Shown: positions 1 to 11,477 of the stretch, in pieces
Layout: the number at the start of each line of letters is the position of its first letter
How positions within the stretch are numbered: the stretch's first letter is position 1
NCBI GenBank assembly: GCA_001839685.1
Contig: MLAK01000953.1
Span: forward strand, 3,501-43,819
Direction of reading: 5' to 3'
Length of the DNA: 40,319 nt
Origin: Tritrichomonas foetus
Lineage: Eukaryota; Parabasalia; Tritrichomonadida; Tritrichomonadidae
Translations under genes and position numbers: made by a program
Notes under the pieces: model-generated
Told to the model about the DNA's origin: nothing
The model's database searches: none
What the model saw: only the letters and a program-made list of their open reading frames with translations

Positions 1-284
1 AACTTAATAAATAGCACCCAGCATTTGTATATTTACGGTTTTGATTAACTATTCTGATTTAATTTAAAAAGATGCAACTGTTTATGCAAGCCATTTCTCA
101 CAACATCAAATATAAGGATCGAAAAATGTTCACAGAGCACTGATGTATGAACATTTGTAATTATTTCACATCCATTTTTTCATTAAATTTTATCGCTATT
201 TATTACTAGATGCAAATAGAAATCCAAACTGGTGATGAATGGATATCCATTATATAAATATAAATAAATTATATATCATTTGTG

Positions 285-398
285 AATGATAGGCCAGCCT
301 ATGCAGCTGCAACAACTCAACACTTAGAAATGATGAAATTCGAACAGAACATTTTACATTCGAAGAATAAGTCTAATTATAATGTAGGTAAAAGTTAA
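285..398 (+). pseudogene. short coding-like open stretch, possible gene relic
   Basis: Thirty-seven open codons that begin Asn-Asp-Arg-Pro-Ala-Tyr and end at TAA have amino-acid-like composition (Ala/Thr/Gln-rich, then Glu/Lys-rich), unlike the surrounding AT-rich DNA. There is no upstream ATG. It lies just before the GH95 relic and could be its decayed N-terminal end, but I see no diagnostic motif. Bases 1-284 hold nothing I recognise. Confidence 0.2.
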
Positions 399-404
399 GG
401 ATAA

Positions 405-1539
405 AATGGTGATGCTTTGTTATGTTCCGTCGAATTCAACAATGATTCCGTGAAGGCAAAGATAATGAAGTTAGTAATGAATACGATAAATTAACAAGTG
501 AAAATGAATCAGGCGGATGATATGGTAAATATGTTTTTTTTGGTGTAATAAAATTTCCATTAGAAGATATCATAAACAAAGTAAATAACAAATTATGTTC
601 TATATTGAGGTCTTGATCGAGCAATTTCAATTGTTCAATTTGATTATCAAGGTTCAACATTAATTCTTCTATTCGAGAATATTTCATATCTTATCCAGAT
701 AATGTTATGTCTTTGTTGGCCATTTTCTTGGGGTTGGTCATCTGGTGCTGTTCTTTGGATTTTTCAGAATTTATTTGATTACTATTTATATACTAATGAT
801 GAAAAAATATTGAAAGAACTAATTTATACAATGATAAAAGAATGTGCTGTCTTCAATGATCAGATTAGTTGATGATAAAACAGGAAAATTAGTTTCTTCG
901 CCAACTTCTTCACATGAACATGGACCTCAAACGAATGAAAATGTTTACGAACAAGATTGAATTTAGCAACATAATATATCATATTCCAATTAAATCTGCA
1001 CGATATTTAAATGTTGATTCCGATTTAATTTCGAAATGGTCTGAAAGAGTTGAACGTTTTAATCCTGTCGAAATTGGTGAACTAGGACAAATTAAAGAAA
1101 TAATATCATGAAACAACTCTTAGAAATCAAATCATCATCAAATGACACATTTCTTAGGGTTTTATCCAGGTGATTTAATTAAAGTTGATACTAAAGAATG
1201 GATTACTACTGCAATTATTTCATTAAAAGACAGAGGTGATTTAATTAAAGTTGATGGAGAATGGGTTAACGTATTAATTCATGGGTAAGAACAGGAGATG
1301 GAAATCATGAACATCAATTAATTACATCGTGATTTGATAATGGTATATGTCTTTGTTTATGGGATACTCATCACCATTCCAGACTGATGGTAATTTTAGC
1401 GCAATTGGATATCAATCTTTTACATTCATTACTTGATATCTGGAATCAAGGTCCATTTGATGGAATTTATGTTATTGATCATTTTCTTCGTATTGAAGTT
1501 GGAATTTCTTTCGTTCGAAAATTTCTATACATTCCGTAA
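405..1539 (+). pseudogene. decayed GH95-type alpha-L-fucosidase
   Basis: Broken remains of a glycoside hydrolase family 95 enzyme, which hydrolyses terminal alpha-L-fucose (or galactose) from glycans. Family motifs appear in order but in different frames. The N-terminal beta-sandwich shows LDRAISIVQFDYQGST (about 612-659) and REYFISYPDN (674-703). The catalytic barrel shows SSGAVLWIFQNLFDYY (about 738-785), SPTSSHEHGPQT (898-933), PVEIGELGQIKE (1064-1099), LGFYPGDLIKVDT (about 1157-1192) and FQTDGNF (1377-1397). At least four frameshifts and several stops separate them. The roughly 250 residues normally found between the N-terminal domain and the Trp-rich start of the barrel are missing, because REYFISYPDN is followed almost at once by WPFSWGW (717 on). 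The pieces cannot make an active enzyme. Family assignment rests on remembered motif order, and I am fairly sure of it. The parent gene was presumably a mucin-glycan hydrolase. Confidence 0.72.
1169..1255 (+). repeat. 21-bp direct repeat inside the GH95 relic
   Basis: A 21-base word beginning ggtgatttaattaaagttga occurs at 1169-1189 and again at 1235-1255, 66 bp apart and in the same frame, so each copy reads GDLIKVD. The first copy sits at the expected YPGDLI motif of GH95. The second follows the RGD that normally ends this stretch, so it is probably a local duplication or gene-conversion error that arose during decay. Confidence 0.6.
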
Positions 1540-1552
1540 TCATATAAAATAA

Positions 1553-1720
1553 ATTGAATGTAGTAAAAAAATAGTCACAATTCAAAAAGTTCTCTCAATT
1601 TTTATTTTGAATGATACTATTGAAAAATATTTTGATTGCTTTTTGATCGGTGAGACTACATCCTTAAGCGAAACAATACGAGAAAAATTCATAAACAAGT
1701 GTAAAGAGCACGAGTTCTGA
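1553..1720 (+). pseudogene. coding-like relic without start codon
   Basis: Fifty-five open codons without an ATG run from a TAA (1550-1552) to a TGA (1718-1720). The reading has realistic protein composition, including FDCFLIGETTSLSETIREKF and a Lys/Cys/Glu-rich end. It is probably the tail of a different dead gene that lies behind the GH95 relic. I do not recognise the family. Confidence 0.3.
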
Positions 1721-3678
1721 TCAATCTTTGTTCTCTTAAACATATAACTACAAAAAATTACATTTTTATAAAAATCCACTGAAAATATATTCGTGCAAAT
1801 ATTATATATTTCATGTCTAAATGACATTATGGTATTACACATTGAAATTTCCTATGAGAAAAAAAGATATTTTGATATGAGTATGGAAAAACTGTTTGAA
1901 AAAACCTTATCTTTAATGGTTTGAGAGAAAACACAATCACCAAATTCGTGAAACACGATTATTTTTTCAATTGAAAGATTGAGAGAAAAAGGATCTTTAA
2001 CTTTTCTTAGGATTTTATATAAACCTAAGAAAAGTAAATAACTTCATCATTCGTATTTTGGCCGTTGAAATTTATTGTATGTGAAAATGCGAATAATTTA
2101 GGCAAATAAATCACCTTCAAGATTTTCTGCCTTGGAATATTTTTGACAACTTATTTTATTTCATTTATGATTTTGATTGAATTTGTTTTTTTTTCTTTCA
2201 AATGTAAAAGAAGGATTAAAATTTCTGAAGGATGTTCATTCACTTCATTTGATTAGTTCTATAATTTAAAATCAAGGTATCAGAAAAAGTGGAAAGTTTT
2301 GTATTGATAAATCATTGACACTTCATTTTTTATGAGAATAGAATTTGAAATATTTTTTTTCTATATTATAGAAAATTGAATAAATCATGAATTTAATTTC
2401 TCCAATATCTCGGCCAAAAAGGCATTAATCTAGTTTAATTTGTATTTATAATTTGATATTCTAACACTAGGTAGAAAAACAAGATATAAAAAGTTTTCTT
2501 TGTTTTTTCCGTAGAGTTGAAATATTTTTGTGTGGTGAGAAAAGGTTATTGTCTGTTTTCATAAATTTTGTATTCCAATTAGCATCTATTATAGATTTTT
2601 TTGAATTCTTATTTTGCGAATGGGAACTCCCGTAAAATTGGTATTTTATTTTTCGCATCTGTCCACTGAGAATTCTTCATTTTCTATTAGAGCATTATTC
2701 TTGATCATTTGTTCTTAGTAATTCGTCAATATTTATATCAGGAACAATTTATCGTCGTTTTTTTGCAGTTTTACAATTGGCCATTTTTCTGCAGTGGAAA
2801 TTTCTCTTTTCGGATTGCAAATGAAATGCAATGCGTTTATTTAATTTTCTATGAATTTTTTATATATTATTTTAATTTTCAACATATTTCGTTTTTATCA
2901 ATGGCTTTATTGATGTTTATGAATGTGTAGTACATTCAATAATTAATTTCCTTTATTTTTTAAAATCAGATTGCAATATGTAAATACTTTTTGATCGAAT
3001 TACAATCTTCCAAACATTTATTTATATTTCACAAAATTTTGGAATAGTTTTATTCTTTCAAAATGACTAGAAAAAAGATTCACTTTTCCAATGTTCAAGC
3101 AACCAAATTAACATCTGTCGAAAATGAAAAAAGTCTCTCTATTCAAAAAATTTTGAATCCTAATTTGAATTATTCAAATTGAAGTCAATGATCCATTTAT
3201 CTATTGAAAAATTTATCGATTTTTATATAGAGTTTTCAATCATCAGAATTAATTTCAGAAGACTGCCAAGGACATATTTTTATTAAAATGTACTTTCACA
3301 ATCTCTGATAATGCACCTCCTAATTATCAATCTCTGAAACAATTGAGTGTTCCTTACCATATTAAATTGATCGTTTGAGGGAGATTTTTTGAATTTTTTG
3401 ATTTTTTTTCAGAGAAAACAAATCACATTTTTATTCAATTTTGAATCTATCATTGGTGAAAATAATTATTCTGTAAATATTTCCAATTTATCTCTATAGG
3501 GGTTGATTTCTCTTCTCGTGATTGTTTATTCAATATTGACTTTTTGAATAAAATTGCGTCTTTTCAAATTTCAATATCCATTGAATTCGGATCTCAAAAG
3601 CTTCAATTTTTGAGAAATGATTTATTTTCAAAGAGAAAGTCAAATTTCGACTCATCATCACCACAAGTTCCTAAGGCG
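1721..3678. other. AT-rich intergenic region with short coding-like fragments
   Basis: Mostly T- and A-rich DNA with no long reading frame starting at ATG. Two short stretches look protein-like. One is a 39-codon ATG frame at 3063-3182 (begins MTRKKIHFSNVQATKLTS). The other is an unstarted frame at about 3249-3378 that contains TISDNAPPNYQSLKQL. Both may be relics or chance. An open frame also leads from a TTG at 3544 into the next gene. No RNA gene or repeat was seen. Confidence 0.4.
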
Positions 3679-4536
3679 ATGACCGAGGATCTCGACGACA
3701 GTGATTACACATCTAATCATGAATGCGATCAATTCCTAACAAAAAAGCGCAATAAACTAAGAAAGGCAAAATTTGTGAATGAACCCGATCTCATCATGAC
3801 AACTGCGAATTTCAACATGCTCTCGCAATTAATGAGCCAAAATGGTGGACTTCATAACAGCATCTCGTCCGTCGATCCAGAGACCATGAATTCATTTCAC
3901 CATAATCTAAATAATGCCAACATCAAATTGACCAGTTTATCAAATACAAATAATCTCAACAGTATGCAGAATATCAACCAGCAATATACCCAACAGCAGT
4001 ATCACTTATACAACCATCCCAGTGACTGTAGCATAAATTATATTAATAATAGTCAAAGCATGAATGCTTTCGTGAATAGAAATAATGTACATCACTCTAT
4101 GTCAATGAATGATGGACAAATTAGTGTGAATGACCCAATTCATCAGGCCCCTCAAAATTTCCATCAATCTAATATTTCAGCTAATGGAATAGATCACAAT
4201 AACCACACTTTTCACCATCCAAACCAATTCAAAATGCCACAACATGAAGCTTTCACAAATAACAGCAACAATTCTGATTTTTCAATTAACATGCCTCATG
4301 AACACAATCTGTACAATAGACCCATAAAAAACTCAAACACTAGTAAAACGGAGAAAATCTCGTCTCATGACAGTCAGCCTGATTTTCAACAAAATCAAAG
4401 CTCGGCAAGTGAAGAAGAAGAAATAAAACTAATTTTTATGCTAAATGGGCAGCCTAAATTGGAGACTTTTAATGAAGGGTCGGTCCCTCAGGAATTTGAT
4501 ATAATTAGTCGATCTGCCCCGAAGCGTAATTCGTGA
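3679..4536 (+). CDS. Asn/Gln/His-rich low-complexity protein of unknown function
   Basis: I do not recognise a family. From the first in-frame ATG the product is 285 residues. It opens with an acidic segment (MTEDLDDSDY), then a short basic patch (KKRNKLRKAKF, about 22-32). A long disordered region follows, dominated by Asn, His, Gln, Ser and Met (about 55-240), with an acidic SASEEEEIKL stretch near the end. There is no membrane segment, signal peptide or catalytic motif. The basic patch plus prion-like Asn/Gln tract would fit a nuclear regulator or RNA-granule protein, but that is only a guess. The frame stays open for 45 codons before this ATG without another ATG, so the true start, or a missed 5' exon, is uncertain. 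Codon use looks like real coding sequence, more GC-containing than the flanks. Confidence 0.6.
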   Translation: MTEDLDDSDYTSNHECDQFLTKKRNKLRKAKFVNEPDLIMTTANFNMLSQLMSQNGGLHNSISSVDPETMNSFHHNLNNANIKLTSLSNTNNLNSMQNINQQYTQQQYHLYNHPSDCSINYINNSQSMNAFVNRNNVHHSMSMNDGQISVNDPIHQAPQNFHQSNISANGIDHNNHTFHHPNQFKMPQHEAFTNNSNNSDFSINMPHEHNLYNRPIKNSNTSKTEKISSHDSQPDFQQNQSSASEEEEIKLIFMLNGQPKLETFNEGSVPQEFDIISRSAPKRNS

Positions 4537-7500
4537 AAAATATCTATTTTAAGAAATTTTATTAGTATGGAAAGCAAAATGACATGTTGAAGAACTTGTT
4601 GTGTAAATATAATGTTATGAATCACATATGAAAAAGTATTGGAAAAAAAGATATTTATTTGAGAATTCTTTTTTTTGCTTTTTTTTATTTTCCATAATGT
4701 TAATTCGCTTGTTATGTTCGATTGTTAGTAAAAATGTTCTGAGATACCAATTTTTTCATAAAATTTCATTATTTGCAAGAGACTTTATAACCATAAAAAT
4801 TTGCAAGAGATAATGAAATGCATTGAATATTAAGCGAATATAATGCCATACTTTCTTCCAAAAATTACTATTTTTTTGATGGGGAAATTAATTGACCTTG
4901 TTTTTGATGGGCTTTGTTTTTCGATGCTTTTATTCATGTTTATGTACGGCTGTGATGAAATTAGAAAGGAGGTCCTCAACGTTTATGCTTGTTTTAACAT
5001 TCAATAATTCAATTAATACGATTTTATTTCATTATCAAAAATTAAAAAAAAATTCCATCATGATCTCAATTGAGTTTTGATAGAGATTGAATTATTAATC
5101 AAAAAATTCAATACAAAATTTATCTTTTACAAATTTGTTAATATTCAGAAAATTTCTATGGATTCGTTTTTTATTCTCAAAAATCATTTCACTATGTAAG
5201 AAACCATCATCCTAAATTCAATGAAAGATTGTCACAATCTACAACGTATAATTCTAATTTGCTTCACTTTTTTGAAGAAAGATAAAAACCTGGAGCCATT
5301 TGACAATTTTTTTTTTTTCAAAAATATTTTTTTTTATTGATTCGATTTCGATTTTCTTATGATTTTCGATGAAACAATAGAATTTTTCACGTTATTCAAT
5401 TGATATAGATTCCATAATATTTTCGAATTTTATTTCTTCAATTCTCTCCAAAATATACACAAAAGACATTTTCTTTCTGTAGCCACTCGAATAATCAATC
5501 AAAACTTTGGAAAATTGTATCGAAAATTAATCACATTTTTTTTAGCCAATTTTGTTTTTCAGATATGATAAAATATCTTAATTCCTTTTGGGTTTCCCAT
5601 TTACCTAGCCAAAATCGAAGAATCCCAAGATTTCTTTTTTTAATTTTTTCACAAAATAAAGGAGAAATAATATCAGGCATGAAAAGAAATACTTTAATTC
5701 TGATGAATTTTTTAAATAAATAGTAAATGTCATCTTTTTATTTCCAGACAATTAGATTTTTATTTCCCGGCTCAAAATATTATTTATAATGATTTTTGCT
5801 AATATAATCATCAACATAAGTTCTCATGTAATCTGCCATTTAATTAATCTAAAAAAATAATTGTAAATTTTTTCAATCATCTGAAAAATCAAATATTTTG
5901 TCTCGCTCTTCATCATCGATTGATTATATGGCAAAAAATGCAATATTTCTAACATTTCCTTTACACCCTAACAAGCACTTCCCTGAATCTTTTCACTTGT
6001 ATCGCCGGGAGATGAATCAAAAAAACTTCACAAACGGTTTTCTTGTGAAATTTTTGTGAGCCCCTCACAAAATTGTGAAGACTCTATTCATCTCTCAATA
6101 TGATGGAATACCATTAACATTGTTAATCATTAATATATAAAACCAATATCTTTCATATGATGTGGTTTATCTCAATGATTTCCAGTTAATATTGGCTTGC
6201 TGTGGAAAACCAATTCTAGACTCTATGTGATATCCAGAATCCATGATTTTTTCAAACAAACCAAGAATTTCTTCAAACATGATATTTCAATATCGCAAAG
6301 CATGCCTATATAAATATTACAATAATAAAATGATTAGACTAATTTGCTATAAAAGAATGATCTTAAGATCTTTAAAGTACAGTTAGTAAATTCACTTCAC
6401 CAAACATTTAAAATCCTTTCAACAATTCGGGTTGATTTTGAATATGATAATACAGAAAAAAAATAATGCCATTAGTTTTTATTTTATTTTAAAGTCATTT
6501 CTGTGACAATTCAAAATCACCACGATTTTGGGGATATGATTTCCGAGACAAAAAAATATTTTAGCTTTTCCCGCTAATTTGTTTCTTCATTGTTTTAAAA
6601 TAGTGATTTTTGACATCACTTGTGATCTTCATTGTAGTCATTTCTTAATTTTTCATTTTGGTCCAATTCCTACACTCTCTGTGATAATAATATGGATTAG
6701 TTCAGAAAATCAATGAGTGGAACATAAATCATGTTATTGTATGTAAAATCGGGTCCTCAAAAGAAAACTGAACAATATATTGTTGTGAAATTGTATGAAG
6801 AATAAATAGCTGGATACTTCCCAGTCATGTAAAAGAACTAAGTGAAGTCGACTTATAAAAGATAGTTAATTGGAATGAAGCGAGTGTTATTCCATATTTC
6901 CACAAGTGTATTTTTGAGTTATTCAATTGATGTTATTGAATAGTCATGGCACATTAGCAGAATATTGTCCCAGTTATTAGACATTTCCGCCGATTGGATT
7001 TGAATTTTGTGAACCCAGCTTGGTCCACGGAAATGTATATTATTGGAGAAGAAACTTCTTCAATTTTCTTTTGAGTGATTGCATGAATTTTATTAGATTA
7101 AGAACAATTTATGAATCAATAATTGTCTTCATCTCAGTAGTGACGTTTTTCGGTTTACCATGGAATTTGGGTCCAAGTAGCATATTTTTTTCCCCGTCGG
7201 AGAGTTTTTATTACATTATTCATACTTATAGAACCAGTATGAGTCTCGATTTTTGTGTTTGGGTGATTTCCAGATAAAAAATATGAATTACATTTGCTTA
7301 TTCTTTGTTGATTGCTATTGTGAGATTTGGTGTTTTAAAATCATCTTTATACTAGACTTCCATTTTTCTGGAAGGTATTCAAAGCATTGTGAAAATGAAG
7401 TATATATGAATATATTCATCACTCAGAATATCTGACAGCATAAAAAAATCACTTTATCTGTTTAGAAAGACTAGTAGTAATATCAAAAATACGGGCAATG

Positions 7501-7665
7501 ATAAAACTTGATACATATTATTCATTGTTCCATTTCATTCTAAAATATATAATGAAGAACGAATTAAAAAAACCAAAATAAGGAAAAATACCGAATTGTT
7601 GAATTCTATATAAATATTTTTACATAACAAAACCAAACAAATTATTGGATATTTATATTGAAAGT
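4537..7665. other. long intergenic region, no gene recognised
   Basis: About 3.1 kb of AT-rich DNA with frequent T-runs. The few open frames (for example around 4628-4813, 4892-5080 and 7020-7435) are short and rich in Phe, Ile and Leu, as AT-rich noncoding DNA gives, and two of them open with TTG, not ATG. I found no RNA gene, transposon ends or tandem array. It lies upstream of nothing on the minus side, because the TCAF-like gene ends at 7666. It is therefore the 3' flank of both neighbouring genes and unusually long for that. Confidence 0.5.
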
Positions 7666-9822
7666 TCACAATTCATTTTCATCGAGCTGATAAATCTGTA
7701 ATTTATCTGATGAAGTCTGTTGAAGAAGTCCAACCTGGCCGAATCGATCCATGAGATGCCTTAATTTTTTTTCACAAGCGGCACTCAGGCGATTTACAAA
7801 GAAGGTCCAAGCATCATTCGCATTATTTCTGTCGTTATTCAACATCAGCGCTTGAATTGATGTTGCAAAAGGAATATAACCACGTTCAGTATAAAGTCCC
7901 CAAAGATTATAAAACATTTTTGTACATTCACCACCAATCAATGTAACAGGTGACTCATCTGGGAAGATACTCATTAAAGCATGACAGCCCGCAAGTTGGG
8001 CGATAGAAACCTCAATTTCATGATCCAAAAATGCACCATTTAATAAAACCAGTGCAAATGAAGCTAAAAAGGTAAGTAAATCATGTGAAAATAAAGTAAG
8101 ATCAAGTACATCATCTAAACAATCAAGACCTAATGTTGTAACTTCGCTAATTATTGGATCAGATCTTAAAACGTCGACATCAAAGACAACTTTTCGAGGA
8201 TCGTTTATTTTTGATCCAACAAATTGATAAACCCTATCAACAAGTTTATCTAAAGTATCACCATATTCATCAATATTTTCAATAGATCTTATTTTTTCAG
8301 ATGGAAGAGTCATTGTTAAATTTGAGAGAAACATTTCAGCCCATGGAACATCATTATTTTTGGTTTCTTCCCAAATACTCTTTTTCTGCTTGATATAATA
8401 GGGATGTCGGATAACATTCGATAGTGAAAGAGAAACTGACATGTTTTTATCACATAATACATAAATCATTCCTCCAAAGGGTGTTGATATTTTCGTTGGT
8501 ACTTCTGCATGGATGTGAAAACGGTTTGTCACAATTGGCCACCTGTGCCATGGTCCTTGATGTAAAAGGAGACAATTTATATGTGAGCCAATTTGTATAG
8601 TACATGGTGAATCTGATTTGACATTACAAACAAAACCAGCAGGGAGCCAAACTCCACAGGTGTTCCAAATATCACTTTTTGCGCCGATTCGCATATTGAT
8701 ATTACTTAATGTGATATCTCCTTTTGAAACGCCTGGAAAGTTTTCAATAAATGGCGCTGGTTGAACTTTTTCAGGATTTAGCCTGGGGATGACTTCAGTG
8801 ACAATCACGGCAATGACGGAATGAATGACATCTGGACAAATAAGACCATTCGATTCATATCCAAGTTTTTCTAGGAGCTCCATTGATTTCGAAAGTAAAA
8901 TTTCAGCACTTTGGTAATTTTCAGAGCCCATTTCTGATATGTAATATCTTAATTGAGAGACAATATTGTCTAATTCAGTTAGATCTATATCATCTTTTGT
9001 TTCAATTTTATCTAAAATATTTGTATAATTTTGGACGATTTTAGGAAGTGTAAAATCGCATAAAGTTTCCATTGGAATTACTTTGACAATAGAATCATTT
9101 GGTTTGATTGAACAAACAGCTAACGCAAGTCCGCTGTCTTCAAAAAGTCGATTAATTGGATAAGAATTTTCTTGCTGTGCAAAAACTACAATGGTGCCTC
9201 CGCTATTGACGTATTTATGGAGCAACTCTAATAATTCATCGTCAAGCTGATAATTGCTTGCAATGAACACCATACTAGCATTGACTGTTTTTGGTGTTTG
9301 TTTTGGAACATCAATCACATATCCATATGACGAGAAATCAGAATGGAGTGAAGTCACTAAACTCTGTGGAAATCCCAACAGCATCAGCTTAACCGCTTGC
9401 GCTTTGTAATCGGATCCCCAAGTCACCAAGTTTTCGATGAATGCTGCTGTTTCCGTATGCGCCAATATTGAGTGGGAAAGAAATTCGATACTCCCGAAAT
9501 ATATATAACGACCTGAGTTGTGTCTGCTGAAGCCGATAATTGGCAGAGAAATCGGATCAGAATTTTCATCGAACGCAAAATTGGCAACGAAAAATGGTAT
9601 TGATGTATCTGACAAGCAGACAACAGGTGCGACTGTCTCAGGAATATATATTTGTGAGAGTCCTTGAAGAACGGACATACAATCTTGAGTTAAAATGTCT
9701 ATCGGCGCTAATGGCGGTGGCGGCGGTGGTGGATTTTCATCATCGTAGAATTCGAAAGGCTGTCGAACGCGCCTTTGGGCTGCAACACGAGTTTGCGCAT
9801 GATTTGATAAATTGCAGCCCAT
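7666..9822 (-). CDS. TCAF/peptidase M60-like protein, degenerate metalloprotease site, predicted lipid anchor
   Basis: A 718-residue protein with the two-part layout of the TRPM8-channel-associated factor/M60 superfamily. The first half resembles a class-I-glutamine-amidotransferase-like fold (about 60-250, with GRYIYFGSIEFLS at 104-116 and SGGTIVVFAQ at 207-216). It is followed by a helical linker, then an M60-type N-terminal barrel (WLPAGFVCNV, 392-401; GPWHRWPIVTNRF, 423-435; ISTPFGGMIYVL, 445-456). The C-terminal helical domain should carry HExxH, but the aligned place reads AQLAGCHAL (608-616). The downstream GGEC (630-633) keeps only the family's later Glu. Peptidase activity is therefore unlikely. 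The N-terminus is MGCNLS: Gly2 with Ser6 fits N-myristoylation and Cys3 fits palmitoylation, so membrane attachment is likely. A run of seven prolines (31-37) follows. Role inferred: membrane-associated scaffold or channel-associated factor. Confidence 0.72.
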   Translation of the reverse strand: MGCNLSNHAQTRVAAQRRVRQPFEFYDDENPPPPPPPLAPIDILTQDCMSVLQGLSQIYIPETVAPVVCLSDTSIPFFVANFAFDENSDPISLPIIGFSRHNSGRYIYFGSIEFLSHSILAHTETAAFIENLVTWGSDYKAQAVKLMLLGFPQSLVTSLHSDFSSYGYVIDVPKQTPKTVNASMVFIASNYQLDDELLELLHKYVNSGGTIVVFAQQENSYPINRLFEDSGLALAVCSIKPNDSIVKVIPMETLCDFTLPKIVQNYTNILDKIETKDDIDLTELDNIVSQLRYYISEMGSENYQSAEILLSKSMELLEKLGYESNGLICPDVIHSVIAVIVTEVIPRLNPEKVQPAPFIENFPGVSKGDITLSNINMRIGAKSDIWNTCGVWLPAGFVCNVKSDSPCTIQIGSHINCLLLHQGPWHRWPIVTNRFHIHAEVPTKISTPFGGMIYVLCDKNMSVSLSLSNVIRHPYYIKQKKSIWEETKNNDVPWAEMFLSNLTMTLPSEKIRSIENIDEYGDTLDKLVDRVYQFVGSKINDPRKVVFDVDVLRSDPIISEVTTLGLDCLDDVLDLTLFSHDLLTFLASFALVLLNGAFLDHEIEVSIAQLAGCHALMSIFPDESPVTLIGGECTKMFYNLWGLYTERGYIPFATSIQALMLNNDRNNANDAWTFFVNRLSAACEKKLRHLMDRFGQVGLLQQTSSDKLQIYQLDENEL

Positions 9823-11477
9823 TGATTTTGTTTCTCAACTTGAAAAAAAAGAGGTTGAATGGTTTTCTCAAACAATTATATATTCAAATTTTTATTTGAG
9901 GAATTTTTGAATTAGCTGAATGCAGAATGGAGAGAACTTTTTGACAAGTTAACAACATGATAAAATGAAAAATAACGTATTTTCAAACACGATTTTCAGA
10001 AAAAGTCGATTGATTTTACTCAAGAAACATGAGTCTATATCTATGGAAAAAACGATTTTTGAATTTACATGTACAACTTCGTATAGGATTTAGATGATAA
10101 ACTATTATTAACATTTTTGTTTATGAAAATGAGTTCTAAATCCAATTAGATTCGTTAAAATTCACTTCAAAATACTTTCATTTGTAAGGAACCTCCAAAA
10201 ATAGTGACGTTAATTAAATTGGTAATAAAGATAGTACAGAAATTTCATTTGTTTAAAAAAGAATTGCGCAAACATTTTTTCTTGATATTTGGATAGAAAT
10301 TGCCCAATATATTATATCTTTATAATTGATTTAAATGAAATCTATTTTGGATTCCAAAACTTGTTCTAAATTTGAAATTGTGTATGATGAAATGTCATGT
10401 AATCAAGTTTTTTATATTTGGAAATAAATTTCGTAGCATGCTAAATCTTAATAATCAATGAGAAAGATGCGGGGAATATAATATGATTCAGAAAGTAATT
10501 CGACGAAAAAACATGAAATGTTGTTATAGAAAAAGTGGAATCTATCACAAAAATTGATGCGAAAACCGATTTCCTGATGAAAAATTAATTGACAAAAGTT
10601 GTCATTGAATTTCCAATCTAATACCTGCTTCAATCGACATTTTATTTGAAAGATATTTATTTCTAATGACGATATCGTTTTGGAATGAGTCATTTCTAGA
10701 CGATCCTATTTATCTTCAATTCTGCAACATTTCTTGAGAGATATTCATATTCCCATGTGATTTGTAATCGTGAAGTGAAAGGTCAAATAATGGCCAAAAG
10801 TGGAAAAAAAAATCATGGATTAATGTGATGCGAAAAAATAGAAAATATGGGGAATTTTAATTGATCAAATTTTTTTTGCAGTGGAAACTCTCCAGTAGAG
10901 AATTCCATATCAGATATAGACAATATTATCACATACTGGAATTCGATCTATTCAGAATTTTTTATTGACTTTTGAAGTGAAAAATAAAAATCACAAACAG
11001 TCCAAATGGTCAAAATGATATCGGCCGATAGAAATTTTACTTTTCTGAATCACATTGTGACAACCTGCATAGTTTTTTCGTGTCTAACAAGGAATCAAAT
11101 CACCATCATATAACAGGATGATATAATAAAGTGTGAGGTGTCATGTGTAACAATTTCATCGAATATATCATGAATGAAACAGAAAATGTCAATCTCTTAT
11201 ACACTTGAAGCCAAATAATATCAAACTTCAATAGAATTTTTCTATGATTCGACAGCAACCATCGTATATTTTGAATAGTTTTGAAAGGGCATTTTTGTAA
11301 TTGTATACTTTTTCTTTCTCAAATTGCCACCCTTTTTAGCATTGTTTTTTCAAAGATGTCATAGAATAATTTCAGAGGGACCATTCAATATGGTGAACTT
11401 TTTGTATGTTTGTATACAAGAAATTTTTTGAAATCAATTTCCATTCAGCCCATCCAAGTTATTCTTTTCTTTAATAA
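9823..11477. other. divergent intergenic region between TCAF-like and PP2C genes
   Basis: About 1.65 kb lies between two divergent starts, so it must hold both promoters. I see no perfect TCA(C/T)(A/T) motif close to either ATG. The region is AT-rich with only short random frames, and I see no RNA gene or repeat. Confidence 0.4.

Noticed and set aside
436..687. Minus-strand 83-codon frame beginning MKYSRIEELMLNLDNQ
   Set aside because: The plus strand here encodes recognisable GH95 motifs in order, so the minus frame is a shadow of that relic.
1..1720. Maverick/Polinton or other transposon remnant
   Set aside because: The recognisable motifs are GH95, and I see no integrase, capsid or terminal repeats.
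2467..2930. Short frames on both strands
   Set aside because: Composition is that of random AT-rich sequence, and the plus frame starts with TTG.
7020..7435. Two plus-strand frames in the long gap
   Set aside because: The first opens only with TTG, both are rich in Phe/Ile/Tyr as AT-rich noncoding DNA gives, and no motif is seen.
9540..9899. Plus-strand 119-codon frame opposite the TCAF-like start
   Set aside because: It lies antisense to a long, well-supported coding region and has no domain signature.
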